From Aquibacillus sediminis (GTDB lineage Bacteria > Bacillota > Bacilli > Bacillales > Amphibacillaceae), in the NCBI RefSeq assembly GCF_005870085.1, contig NZ_SZNM01000005.1, positions 62,001-126,000 on the forward strand: a DNA stretch of 64,000 nucleotides. Reading direction: 5' to 3'. Below the pieces are notes generated by a model. It made no database searches and had not been told where the DNA came from. It saw nothing but the letters and a program-made list of their open reading frames with translations. This document shows positions 15,782 to 23,827 of this stretch, piece by piece (position 1 is the first letter of the stretch; the number at the start of each line of letters is the position of its first letter). A program made the translations under genes and the position numbers.

Positions 15782-16838
15782 ATTTCATCAAGCATTTTTA
15801 TTTCGATTGACGCTGTTAAATGTTGTAGTTGTTGCATCTTTTATTATTGTAACAGGGTTTGCCTTATATAATACAGCTTGTTTGTTAGTCGACGGAATGG
15901 TAACGGTGGAGAAACAATCCCGGTTTAATCAAACATTATTTGGTTATTTAATCATCTTCAGTCTTGCGGCGATTGTGATTGGGAGCACCATTCACTTTTA
16001 CCTCACAAGAAAATTAATCCGACCATTGAGAGAATTAATTACGTCAACAAAAAGGATGAAAAAGGGACATTATCCCGCCCCAATTAAAACAACCTCCAAC
16101 GATGAAACAGGTCAATTAGTCCATCATTTTAATGATATGGTGCAACAACTTAAATATAATGAGGAGCATCGTCATAAACTTATATCTGATTTATCGCATG
16201 AGTTTCGAACGCCTTTATCCAATTTGAATGGTTATTTGGGGGCGTTGAAAAATGAGGTAATGGTAGGGGACCCACAGTTATATGAATCTCTTTATGAAGA
16301 ATCAAAACGTCTGACTAAGATGGTAAAGCAGTTAGAACAATTAAAAGAGTGGGATCATGTCTCCAATCAAACTTTCTTAGATAAACAATCTATAAACATG
16401 GCGGAACTTATTGATCAATCGGTGGAGTTATTTCAATGGTTATTGGAGAAACATAATATTCCGATTGAGCTACAAGTAAAGGATGGATTTGTTTTAGTGA
16501 ATAAAGATGCCATGATGCAAGTGATGAGTAATTTGATTGAAAATGCGATTCGATATAACCAAGGTACTACGCCTATTTGTGTTAAAGGGGAATTATGTGA
16601 AGATGTATATAAAGTTTCGGTGATCGGAAACGGACACCCCATTCCGGAAAAGGATCGCGGAAAAGTATTTGACCGTTTTTATCGCGTCGACAATTCTCGC
16701 GGTAAGGAAACAGGCGGTAGTGGACTAGGACTTTCGATTTCCAAGGAAATCGTGGAACATCACCACGGTCAGGTTGGTTTAGATTCGACAAAAGATGACA
16801 AACATACTTTTTGGTTTACAATTCACTTACAAAAATAA
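15771..16838 (+). CDS. Sensor histidine kinase
   Basis: A HisKA-type kinase with two membrane helices ([17 protein letters not shown] and [20 protein letters not shown]), separated by only about 25 residues, so almost no external sensor domain. HAMP follows, then the H-box [16 protein letters not shown], the N-box [11 protein letters not shown], and a G-box ([18 protein letters not shown]). The TTG at 15771, after GGAATGGGG, overlaps the true end of the response regulator by 11 bp and is the likely start; the longer frame from 15726 reads regulator codons out of frame. A kinase this short in its sensor usually detects membrane state or a partner protein, here perhaps the ResA-like protein. 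Confidence 0.85.
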   Translation: MFRKFHQAFLFRLTLLNVVVVASFIIVTGFALYNTACLLVDGMVTVEKQSRFNQTLFGYLIIFSLAAIVIGSTIHFYLTRKLIRPLRELITSTKRMKKGHYPAPIKTTSNDETGQLVHHFNDMVQQLKYNEEHRHKLISDLSHEFRTPLSNLNGYLGALKNEVMVGDPQLYESLYEESKRLTKMVKQLEQLKEWDHVSNQTFLDKQSINMAELIDQSVELFQWLLEKHNIPIELQVKDGFVLVNKDAMMQVMSNLIENAIRYNQGTTPICVKGELCEDVYKVSVIGNGHPIPEKDRGKVFDRFYRVDNSRGKETGGSGLGLSISKEIVEHHHGQVGLDSTKDDKHTFWFTIHLQK

Positions 16839-16840
16839 GA

Positions 16841-16880
16841 GCATGCTGTCTGGTTCAACTGGACAGCATGCTTTTGTTTT
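16841..16880 (+). terminator. Terminator after the histidine kinase
   Basis: GCATGCTGTC-loop-GACAGCATGC followed by TTTTGTTTT. Confidence 0.8.
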
Positions 16881-16890
16881 AAGAAATTTT

Positions 16891-17279
16891 TTATGCCTGT
16901 TTTAATTCATACGTTTCGGTAATATGGATACTATCTTGAACAGATTGTATCATCCCACAATTTTTTCGTGTTAATGCAAGAGCTTTTTCAACTTTAGTTG
17001 AATCGAGAGCCTTTTCACTATAAATAATAAAAGTTAAATGTATTTCTTCGATTCGATTTGCTTGATCAGGATTTCTTTTAACTTCATAGAGACTTGTAAC
17101 GTATGATAATCGATTCGCTTTTTATTTAAAATTTGTCGCAATAAATTGCCACTACAACCAACAATGGAAGCAATTAGTAGTTGATAGGGGCGGTATCCAT
17201 GCTGTTCTTGTTTTGAAATGTGTAGTGTATTATGCGGTAACATCGTATGAACACCGTGATCATCGATAGTAAATTTCAA
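16891..17279 (-). pseudogene. OsmC-family protein, frameshifted
   Basis: The first 65 or so residues read MKFTIDDHGVHTMLPHNTL...LLIASIVGCSGNLLRQIL and carry the first catalytic cysteine of the OsmC/Ohr fold. After LQVS the open frame drifts and stops at 17034. The proper continuation, YEVKRNPDQANRIEEIHL ... LTRKNCGMIQSVQDSI ... YELKQA, lies in the next frame and supplies the second cysteine, ending at 16891. One missing base near 17090 explains both halves. If functional, it would be a thiol peroxidase or a related reactive-sulfur protein. Confidence 0.75.
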
Positions 17280-17437
17280 CGCAAGCCACTCCTTCGAAGT
17301 TATCTTTTCTTAATCTAAGTGTACTCAGTAAATATGAAAAAAGTGTGAAGATATGAAGAGTTTCTGGAATAAATGTATGAACCTCTAGAACAGACACACA
17401 ATAACTTTAGAGAGTTCACAGAAAAAGGTGAGGTTAA

Positions 17438-17899
17438 ATGAAGGAGAAAGTGATTTTAAATAGTTTATCTATATTAGGAATTGTAACGATACCATATGCT
17501 ATCAATAAAAGTTCTACCAAAGAAGGGATTATCGCCTTTTTATTGAAAGCTTTCTTATCTACTTTTTTTGGTAACATTATTGCTAGCAAAAAAATATTGG
17601 AATTTCCAATCCGTCAGTTCCCAAACGCCTTTAAGAGTAGTGTATTGTTTGATATGATTTTATTTCCATTGTTGTGTGTGTTTTACAATCAAACAACGTA
17701 TCGATCTAATTTGTTCACTATGATTGTTCAGGCCTTTTTGTACAGTACACCTATCACAATTATAGAGACCTATTTAGAAAGACGAACGCGTTTGATTCGG
17801 TATAATAGTTGGAAATGGTATTACTCTCTATTTTCACTAGCTGCATCTTTTCTGATGATTCGAGGTATGATGGCTTACATTAGAAAGATTTCATCATGA
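17438..17899 (+). CDS. Polytopic membrane protein, CBO0543-like
   Basis: A 153-residue membrane protein with about four hydrophobic segments. The features QFPNAFKSSVLFDMILFPLLCVFYNQTTY and an ETYLERRTRLIRY loop resemble CBO0543-family membrane proteins of Bacilli and Clostridia, whose function is unknown. It has no cysteine-rich or enzymatic motif. It is transcribed alone and ends in a good terminator. The family call is moderate; the membrane location is clear. Confidence 0.65.
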   Translation: MKEKVILNSLSILGIVTIPYAINKSSTKEGIIAFLLKAFLSTFFGNIIASKKILEFPIRQFPNAFKSSVLFDMILFPLLCVFYNQTTYRSNLFTMIVQAFLYSTPITIIETYLERRTRLIRYNSWKWYYSLFSLAASFLMIRGMMAYIRKISS

Positions 17900-17940
17900 A
17901 ATTGGATTTATATGATACCCTCATGTAAATCCAATTTTTT
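17899..17940 (+). terminator. Terminator after the 17.4-kb membrane protein
   Basis: AAATTGGATTTA pairs with TAAATCCAATTT, followed by TTT; the stop codon overlaps the stem start. Confidence 0.8.
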
Positions 17941-18173
17941 ATTGTGATATTAGTACTAGTCATAGGGAAGCTCGTTTGCGAAGAATAGGAGCAGTCCATT
18001 CGGATAATAATCACCATGATTTCAGTTAATTGTTCCTCTTTGCTTAATAGGTAATAATACCTGTTTGGTTAGGGTTAAACTAAACCTTGAGTTAAGTTAG
18101 TCAAAAAGTAGTATATTTTGTAACGGTTTTCAAATAATATAGCTTAACTATCGTCATAAAGTAGGTATGTAAG

Positions 18174-18593
18174 ATGAGAAACATTGCAGCATTATTTTCA
18201 TTATTGATGCCTGGCTTCGGTCAGATCTATAACAAACAACTTTTTAAAGGGATCATTTTTGTGATTTTTGAACACTTTGATAATATGGTAGGAAAAATTA
18301 ATCGAGCTATTCAATTGGATTTCAATGGAATGCACCAACAGGCACTGGATGTAACAGTTTATGACGCCATGTTATTTTATCCGGGTTTTTATGTCTATGC
18401 CGTTTGGGACGCATGGTTTTATGCTAAAAAAGGTGCCGACAAAACCGTTACTGCCATTCCTTTCGTTATCGCAGGATTCATGGGGGAAATGGGAGCGATC
18501 TTTGCAAAACAATTGCCAGTTCCAACCTTAACAGTAGGTTTGACAATGATTATTCCCATGATCATTGGCATGATTATTTACCGAAAGCAATAA
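18174..18593 (+). CDS. Small polytopic membrane protein of unknown function
   Basis: 139 residues. The start MRNIAALFSLLMPGFGQIYNKQLFKGIIF matches the short membrane motif seen in many small bacterial proteins of the DUF5683/TM2 kind (PGxGQxYxxxxxKG). Two further hydrophobic stretches lie near the C-terminus (FVIAGFMGEMGAIF and TVGLTMIIPMIIGMIIY). It precedes a CBO0543-like gene by about 20 bp, so the two are probably co-transcribed. No catalytic residues can be named. The ribosome binding site is weak. Confidence 0.7.
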   Translation: MRNIAALFSLLMPGFGQIYNKQLFKGIIFVIFEHFDNMVGKINRAIQLDFNGMHQQALDVTVYDAMLFYPGFYVYAVWDAWFYAKKGADKTVTAIPFVIAGFMGEMGAIFAKQLPVPTLTVGLTMIIPMIIGMIIYRKQ

Positions 18594-18614
18594 GAAGGAG
18601 ATTTAAAAAAACAA

Positions 18615-19141
18615 ATGAGTCCGTTTTGGAATCAAGTTATGAAAAATAAGAAAGAAACTGTTTCTGAATTAACAGCTAAAGCTCAAGAATTAAAAGTAGA
18701 TCTTTGGCTATCCGATGTCGTTTTCATCCTTCATTGGTGGGGTGGTGTTGCACTTACTATCATCCCATGGGGTATATGGTGGATCGTTCAGCCGACAACA
18801 AGTCGGTACCGTATGTTGTTTGTTGGTTTTTCGATTATTATTATTTCATCTTTTCTAGATTTCATCGGCTCACAATATGATTTGTGGCGGTATTATTATG
18901 AGGTCTTTCCGTGGGTTCCAGCCTATGCACATACAAACCTAATGTTTCCCCATGGGTTAAGGGACTTATATTTTCGCTATTGACAACGTTTGTAGGAGAA
19001 CCAATTATTTCCTATTTTGGCTACTATGAAACGATAAAATGGGAATTTTACTATTCGTTTCCTATATATTTTATGATTTATCTGTTTAGTAATGAGCTCA
19101 GCAAAGTAAATGGATTTGCACAACTTGATACATCGTCATGA
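18615..19141 (+). pseudogene. CBO0543-family membrane protein, frameshifted
   Basis: The first frame (MSPFWNQVMKN ... DFIGSQYDLWRYYYEVFPWVPAYAHTNLMFP) stops at 18983; the second frame continues WVKGLIFSLLTTFVGEPIISYFGYYE ... FPIYFMIYLFSNELSKVNGF to 19141. The joint is the CCCC run at about 18948-18951: one more C would give FPPWVKG and a single protein of about 175 residues. The D-F-I-G ... L-W-x-Y and FVGEP ... SFPIY motifs fit CBO0543. It has four or five membrane helices and unknown function. Confidence 0.7.
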
Positions 19142-19170
19142 AAGCACTTGGAAATAGGCCAAGTGCTTTG
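19141..19170 (+). terminator. Terminator separating the membrane genes from the ZorAB-like pair
   Basis: AAAGCACTTGG-loop-CCAAGTGCTTT followed by GTT. Confidence 0.7.
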
Positions 19171-19348
19171 TTCGTTAGGTGTAGTTCAACTCTTCTGCAC
19201 GTTGCGACCAACTTCCAAATCGAAAGCTTTTCCAATTCTATCACTCATGTTTTAACCAAGCCTGGAATATGCATTAATAGAGACCCTAAAACGTTTGTTA
19301 ATTGAGCTGAACATGATGTCAGAATTCATGAGATAGGGGGAAAAATCG

Positions 19349-21175
19349 ATGGTCGAAGCCATTTTACAAATTTTCATTAGCGAACAAAAAGCTGAAGCGA
19401 TTTTAGCAAATGATGTAATCGAACTGATTTTTATGGTGTTGTTTGTTACTTTTACTGTTACATTTGTTGTCCACATCCTTTTATTTAATAAATTAAGAAA
19501 ACTACGAAACTATTTAAATGAAACAGGACGAATGGACATAGAACCGTTACGCACAATAAAAGAACAGTTTGACCATAGACAACAAGAAGAATCGGTAAAA
19601 GTAGATACATTTGTACAGGAGAAATTTTCATCATGGTGTGTATTCAATGTACCTGTTGTTAATTTAATAAAAATGATTCAGATGACAGTATCCGTATTTA
19701 TTTTAATCGGGGTGTTAGGTACATTTATTGGATTAACGATGTCGTTAGGTAGTATTGACGCTGGCGGTGAACAATTAGTTGAAAATGTTGCAAGTGTCTT
19801 AGCGGGGATTGATGTTGCCTTTTACACTAGTATCGCGGGGATGGGTTGTTCTTTAATCATGACGATGCTTGTGAAGATTTGTAATACAGAATTTCTGTTA
19901 ACAGATATGATGTTAAAAGTAGAAACCAATTTAGCAGAGGAAGAACAAAATGGATTGGCTCGTCTGATTGATGTAACAGAGATGATTCACAGTTCCATCA
20001 ATCGATTACAAGAAACGAACCAACAATCTTTACAAGGAATCGAAAACTCCTTTCAAGGCTTTCAAGATTATACAGAAGGTTTGCAACAATCAGCGGAAGA
20101 TTTAGCAACCTTTAATCAAGGGTTAGCTAGCAATCTCGAACACTTTCAAGTTATTTTTCAGCGCGTAGGAGAGATGACGGAAGGGTTTGAACAAGCAACA
20201 GCCAAACTGAATGATAATTTTGATCAATTGTTTAGTTATTTTAACAAAATGGATGAACGGAATGACAAAGTTGTCACAACGTTTGAAAAAACCTACGAAA
20301 AAATGAAAGGTACATCCGAAGCACAAATGGAAACATTACGCAACTTTGAAGACTCTGTCGATGATTTAAAGCAGTTTACGTCTTCTGTTGCTGATGGACA
20401 ATCCTCTGTCAAACATGCCTTTGAAAAAATTAATCAAGAATGTCGTGGGTTAGCCGAACAAATGAAAGCACACAACCAAGAATTTAAAAACATCTTTGGC
20501 CATGATCTAAGTGCTAAGTTATCAGGAATGACCAAGTACTTAAGTGAATTCTCAAGAGATTTCCAGCGTGTAGGCGATTCGATTACGCCTTTACCGCAAG
20601 CATTAGAAGCGATGAATCAAACACAGGCAGAGTTTAGAAATCAGTTAACAGGTCAGTTGGATGACCTAAAGCGTTTTAATGATGAATTCCATCATCATCT
20701 GAAGTCACATGCAACCGAAACGTTTATGTTAGAGAAACATTTACAAGAAGCGACCACTACGTATGAACAAGTAGGGATCAAAAATAATCAACTCATTAAA
20801 GAAATGAATGATACGATATCCCAAATGCAACAAGGCTTTCAACAGCGAGAGAATCAATTGGATTCGAACTTAACTTTCATGAAAGACACGCTTTCACGAT
20901 ATGTTGCGACATTGGAAGGTGAACTCGGAGATAAACTAGATAAAGTGGTTCGTACGATTGGTGATTATATGGATGTTACCAACACTGGAATGAAAAAAGA
21001 ATTCAAAGAAATTCGTCAGATAGTGGAGGAGATGCAACAAACAAACGGACGTTATACAAACCAAACCTTTACTGAGTTAAACCAGGAAATTCAAAAGTTA
21101 AATCAGCAGCTACATGCATACAGTCAGGAAACATCTAAATTAAATGACGCGGTAAGGTTGAGTGGGCATGATTAA
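19349..21175 (+). CDS. ZorA-like MotA/TolQ/ExbB proton-channel protein with long coiled-coil tail
   Basis: 608 residues. Three membrane helices lie in the first 180 residues: IFMVLFVTFTVTFVVHILLF, then VSVFILIGVLGTFIGLTMSL, then SIAGMGCSLIMTMLVKI. GVLGTFIGLT and DVAFYTSIAGM are the MotA/ExbB channel motifs. The remaining ~430 residues are helical, rich in Gln and Glu, and look like a long cytoplasmic coiled-coil tail. This layout is that of ZorA, the motor of the Zorya antiphage system, rather than of flagellar MotA. The next gene encodes the matching stator partner, overlapping by 14 bp. No ZorC, ZorD or ZorE is nearby. It starts at an ATG after GGGGGAAA. Confidence 0.82.
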   Translation: MVEAILQIFISEQKAEAILANDVIELIFMVLFVTFTVTFVVHILLFNKLRKLRNYLNETGRMDIEPLRTIKEQFDHRQQEESVKVDTFVQEKFSSWCVFNVPVVNLIKMIQMTVSVFILIGVLGTFIGLTMSLGSIDAGGEQLVENVASVLAGIDVAFYTSIAGMGCSLIMTMLVKICNTEFLLTDMMLKVETNLAEEEQNGLARLIDVTEMIHSSINRLQETNQQSLQGIENSFQGFQDYTEGLQQSAEDLATFNQGLASNLEHFQVIFQRVGEMTEGFEQATAKLNDNFDQLFSYFNKMDERNDKVVTTFEKTYEKMKGTSEAQMETLRNFEDSVDDLKQFTSSVADGQSSVKHAFEKINQECRGLAEQMKAHNQEFKNIFGHDLSAKLSGMTKYLSEFSRDFQRVGDSITPLPQALEAMNQTQAEFRNQLTGQLDDLKRFNDEFHHHLKSHATETFMLEKHLQEATTTYEQVGIKNNQLIKEMNDTISQMQQGFQQRENQLDSNLTFMKDTLSRYVATLEGELGDKLDKVVRTIGDYMDVTNTGMKKEFKEIRQIVEEMQQTNGRYTNQTFTELNQEIQKLNQQLHAYSQETSKLNDAVRLSGHD

Positions 21176-21866
21176 TAAATATCAGAAGTTATTTAAGGGA
21201 GAACAGGACGATAGTCAGTTTTGGCCTTCTTTTACAGATTTACTAACGTCGATTTTGCTTTGTTTCGTATTAATCTTCATTAGTATGATGGTAATTAAAT
21301 CATTACAAATTGAAGAGATGAAAAAAACATTAGATCAGATCATGGGTGTTCGTGCCCAGCTGGTAAGTGACTTAAATGAAGAATTTAATGATTCACCACT
21401 AGGAATCGAGGTAGATGAACAGACAGGAGCGATTATATTCGATACAGAGATTTTATTTGAATATGATGAGGCAGTATTAAAGGAGGATTCGTTTCACTTT
21501 CTTGACGAATTTGTACCTAAATATTTAGATGTGTTATTAGGTAGTGGGTATGAAGACTATATTGCAGAAATCATCATTGAAGGACACACCGATCGAGAGA
21601 ATAGTTATTTATACAACTTGGAGCTTTCCCAAGAGCGGGCGTTTAGTGTTGCAGATTATATTCTAGGTGATCAATTTCCATATAAAAACATCCAAGACCA
21701 TCTACAAGATAAATTAACGGTAAATGGTAAGTCATTTACGGACAGCCGCCGGGATGAAAATGGAGACTATAGTGCAGAAGCATCAAGGCGGGTTGAGTTT
21801 AAATTTAGGTTGAAAGATGAAGAGATTTTAGATAAGACAAGAGATATTTTGAATGGTGATGGATAA
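21162..21866 (+). CDS. ZorB-like MotB/OmpA-family protein
   Basis: 234 residues. A short cytoplasmic start is followed by FWPSFTDLLTSILLCFVLIF, a single membrane helix whose Asp26 (numbered from the GTG) is the proton-carrying residue of MotB/ZorB proteins. A linker and an OmpA-like peptidoglycan-binding domain follow (IIEGHTDRENSYLYNLELSQERAFSVADYI, then ASRRVEFKF). Start choice is open: GTG 21162 or ATG 21168, both after AAGG. With the upstream gene it should form a 5:2 motor anchored to the wall. A strong terminator directly follows, so the pair is its own unit. Confidence 0.85.
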   Translation: MGMINKYQKLFKGEQDDSQFWPSFTDLLTSILLCFVLIFISMMVIKSLQIEEMKKTLDQIMGVRAQLVSDLNEEFNDSPLGIEVDEQTGAIIFDTEILFEYDEAVLKEDSFHFLDEFVPKYLDVLLGSGYEDYIAEIIIEGHTDRENSYLYNLELSQERAFSVADYILGDQFPYKNIQDHLQDKLTVNGKSFTDSRRDENGDYSAEASRRVEFKFRLKDEEILDKTRDILNGDG

Positions 21867-21873
21867 ATTTCAA

Positions 21874-21914
21874 AACACACCGATACTTATTGTTTAAGTA
21901 TTGGTGTGTTTTTG
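21874..21914 (+). terminator. Terminator after the ZorAB-like pair
   Basis: AAACACACCGATACTTA pairs with TAAGTATTGGTGTGTTT, then TT. Confidence 0.85.
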
Positions 21915-22154
21915 GTGCACGCATATCTTCACTGCGGATTAAGTAGACGTTGAGTTCTGAAACGTCCAAGAAAGAGGGTCCGTAGCAACATATTCTGCAA
22001 TCATTCAGCCTTGATTCAACCACATGTACACATAGAAACCCTCTATGTGGTTAAAATAAACACGAAATTGTTGGGCTAAAAGCTAGTGTGAAAATATTTA
22101 CAAACTTACAGATTATGGTATAGTAATTCATGTTGTTTAGTTATAGGTTTGGAG

Positions 22155-22949
22155 ATGATGGAAATATTTTTATTATACTTTTTTATTGGGATGGTTGCTT
22201 CCACACTAGGAGCAATGGCCGGTTTAGGTGGGGGCGTCATCATCAAACCGGTATTAGATGTGTTCGGACATTTTGATTTGGCTACTATCGGCGTGTTATC
22301 TGCCGCAACCGTTTTTGCAATGGCTGCTACTTCGTTAATAAAAATACGAAAAAAAAAATTTGAATTAGATAAGAAGAATAGCCTGTTAATTGCCATAGGC
22401 TCAATTATTGGTGGGTTTGTTGGAAAAGCTATCTTCAATTTTGTAATACTTCAATTAAAGCTTTCTGCCACGATCGGTGCGTTTCAATCAACATTACTTG
22501 CAGTGATTTTGTTATGTATTTATTTATTCATAAAAAATAAAAACCATATTAAGACTTACCAAGTGGAAAGCAATACCATCATCTTTACTGCTGGATTTGT
22601 TCTGGGTTTGTTGTCAGCGTTTTTAGGTATTGGTGGTGGGCCGCTAAATGTAGCAATTTTAACATTATTATTCTCGATGAATGCAAGAAATGCCTCGTTT
22701 AATTCCTTGTTCATTATCTTTTTCTCCCAATTGTCATCCCTCTTACTAGTCCTGTTCACGACAGATATTAGAGAGTACGATTTATCGATGCTTGTTTATA
22801 TGATTGTTGGAGGAATACTCGGGGGGATTGTAGGTAGTAATTTGGTGATGAAATACACCAATAAAACCATTTCCAAGATATTTAATATAACCATCCTTCT
22901 TGTTTTACTTATTAATATCTTTAATATTTTTAAGTTTATTATGTTTTAG
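22155..22949 (+). CDS. TauE/SafE-family membrane exporter, second copy
   Basis: About 264 residues and eight membrane segments, with the paired TSUP motifs STLGAMAGLGGGVIIKPVL and LLSAFLGIGGGPLNVAIL. It is only distantly related to the exporter at 7543. Start: ATG 22155 (or 22158, or TTG 22149); the ribosome binding site is unclear. Family members move sulfite, sulfoacetate, sulfolactate or similar anions. It stands alone with a terminator and has no CstR-type palindrome upstream, so it is probably outside that regulon. Confidence 0.85.
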   Translation: MMEIFLLYFFIGMVASTLGAMAGLGGGVIIKPVLDVFGHFDLATIGVLSAATVFAMAATSLIKIRKKKFELDKKNSLLIAIGSIIGGFVGKAIFNFVILQLKLSATIGAFQSTLLAVILLCIYLFIKNKNHIKTYQVESNTIIFTAGFVLGLLSAFLGIGGGPLNVAILTLLFSMNARNASFNSLFIIFFSQLSSLLLVLFTTDIREYDLSMLVYMIVGGILGGIVGSNLVMKYTNKTISKIFNITILLVLLINIFNIFKFIMF

Positions 22950-22981
22950 GCTATGGTGTTATTCGTATTGATATAATATAA

Positions 22982-23022
22982 AAAACATAACTTCCTTGAA
23001 ATTAGAAGTTATGTTTTTTATT
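22982..23022 (+). terminator. Terminator after the second TauE-like gene
   Basis: AAACATAACTTC-loop-GAAGTTATGTTT then TTT. The following 570 bases up to the riboswitch show no gene that I can support. Confidence 0.8.
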
Positions 23023-23599
23023 GCTTATTAAACTCAAAAAATAAAATAATGATTTAGGTAGCTGTTTACGATTCCGTGAAATTGTTGAGCGTTTCAATTT
23101 GTTGGATAACGTATTCAAATCAGAAAAGAAAGCTTGATTGTGCGATGGAGCTGTTTGTATACTTATCTGGTTTGTGAGAAGAAGTAATTTTTGGTGTTTG
23201 TAAAATAGAAAAAGGTGGGAAGTTGTTTTGCCTAGTCTTTTTGTGCGCATGTAAAAAATTACAATATCATCTTAAAAAATGGGAAAAAGCAACATTAGGC
23301 GGCTTATATTTTTTAGAAGAGAATAATTTGATATCAAAATCATTTATAGAAAGCTGATGAAGAAGCTGATTTAATCGTGTTCTAACCCCTTTCACAATTG
23401 ACATAGAAGTAGTTGTGAAAAGCGTGATTAGCATTGAATCCTCTCCTTATCCAGTATTAATACAAGCATAAGGGAATCCATTGATAAAAATGACAGAATT
23501 TTTTAAAATATTAACTAGTAGAATGATGGTAGTTCTTGTCGAATTGTGTTGAAAACCAGCTGTTAATTTTCTATACTTATAGTATAAAAAATTACATAT

Positions 23600-23690
23600 C
23601 ACGTTTACCGATAATGGCAAACTTATCGAAAGGTAAGGACGCAAAGCTACGGACCTAAAGCAAAAAAGTGATGGTGGCCGAGTTACCGAA
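23600..23690 (+). promoter_or_regulatory. Cyclic di-GMP-I (GEMM) riboswitch
   Basis: The conserved core is present in order: GGCAAACTTATCGAAAGGTAAGGACGCAAAGCTACGGACCTAAA is split here as GGCAAAC, the CGAAAG tetraloop, GGACGCAAAGCTACGG, CCTAAAG, and GAGTTACCGAA. These are the GNRA loop, receptor and ligand pocket of the GEMM-I class. A terminator-like hairpin follows at 23711, then a gene for c-di-GMP turnover at 23828. Confidence 0.88.
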
Positions 23691-23710
23691 GTACTATTTA
23701 TGATTTTATA

Positions 23711-23746
23711 AAAGGTAAACCAACTAGTTGGTTTGCCTTTTATTTT
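23711..23746 (+). terminator. Terminator in the c-di-GMP riboswitch expression platform
   Basis: AAAGGTAAACCAAC pairs with GTTGGTTTGCCTTT over a very short AACTAGTT centre, followed by TATTTT. It lies 20 bases after the aptamer and can be formed or blocked by the upstream fold. Confidence 0.75.
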
Positions 23747-23827
23747 GCACATGAGGAAATATAGTACCAATTTTTAGCTACTAAGTCTTACCAGTGCACT
23801 CCAATCAAATATCAAACGTGGGAAAGG

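Noticed and set aside
19349-21866. Complete Zorya antiphage system
   Set aside because: No ZorC, ZorD or ZorE-like gene lies within the window on either side; only the motor pair is present.
19349-21866. Flagellar motor genes motA/motB
   Set aside because: The A protein has a coiled-coil tail of over 400 residues and lacks the MotA cytoplasmic loop layout.
23447-23770. 107-codon minus-strand ORF
   Set aside because: It is antisense to the c-di-GMP riboswitch and its terminator, whose conserved RNA bases explain the sequence.
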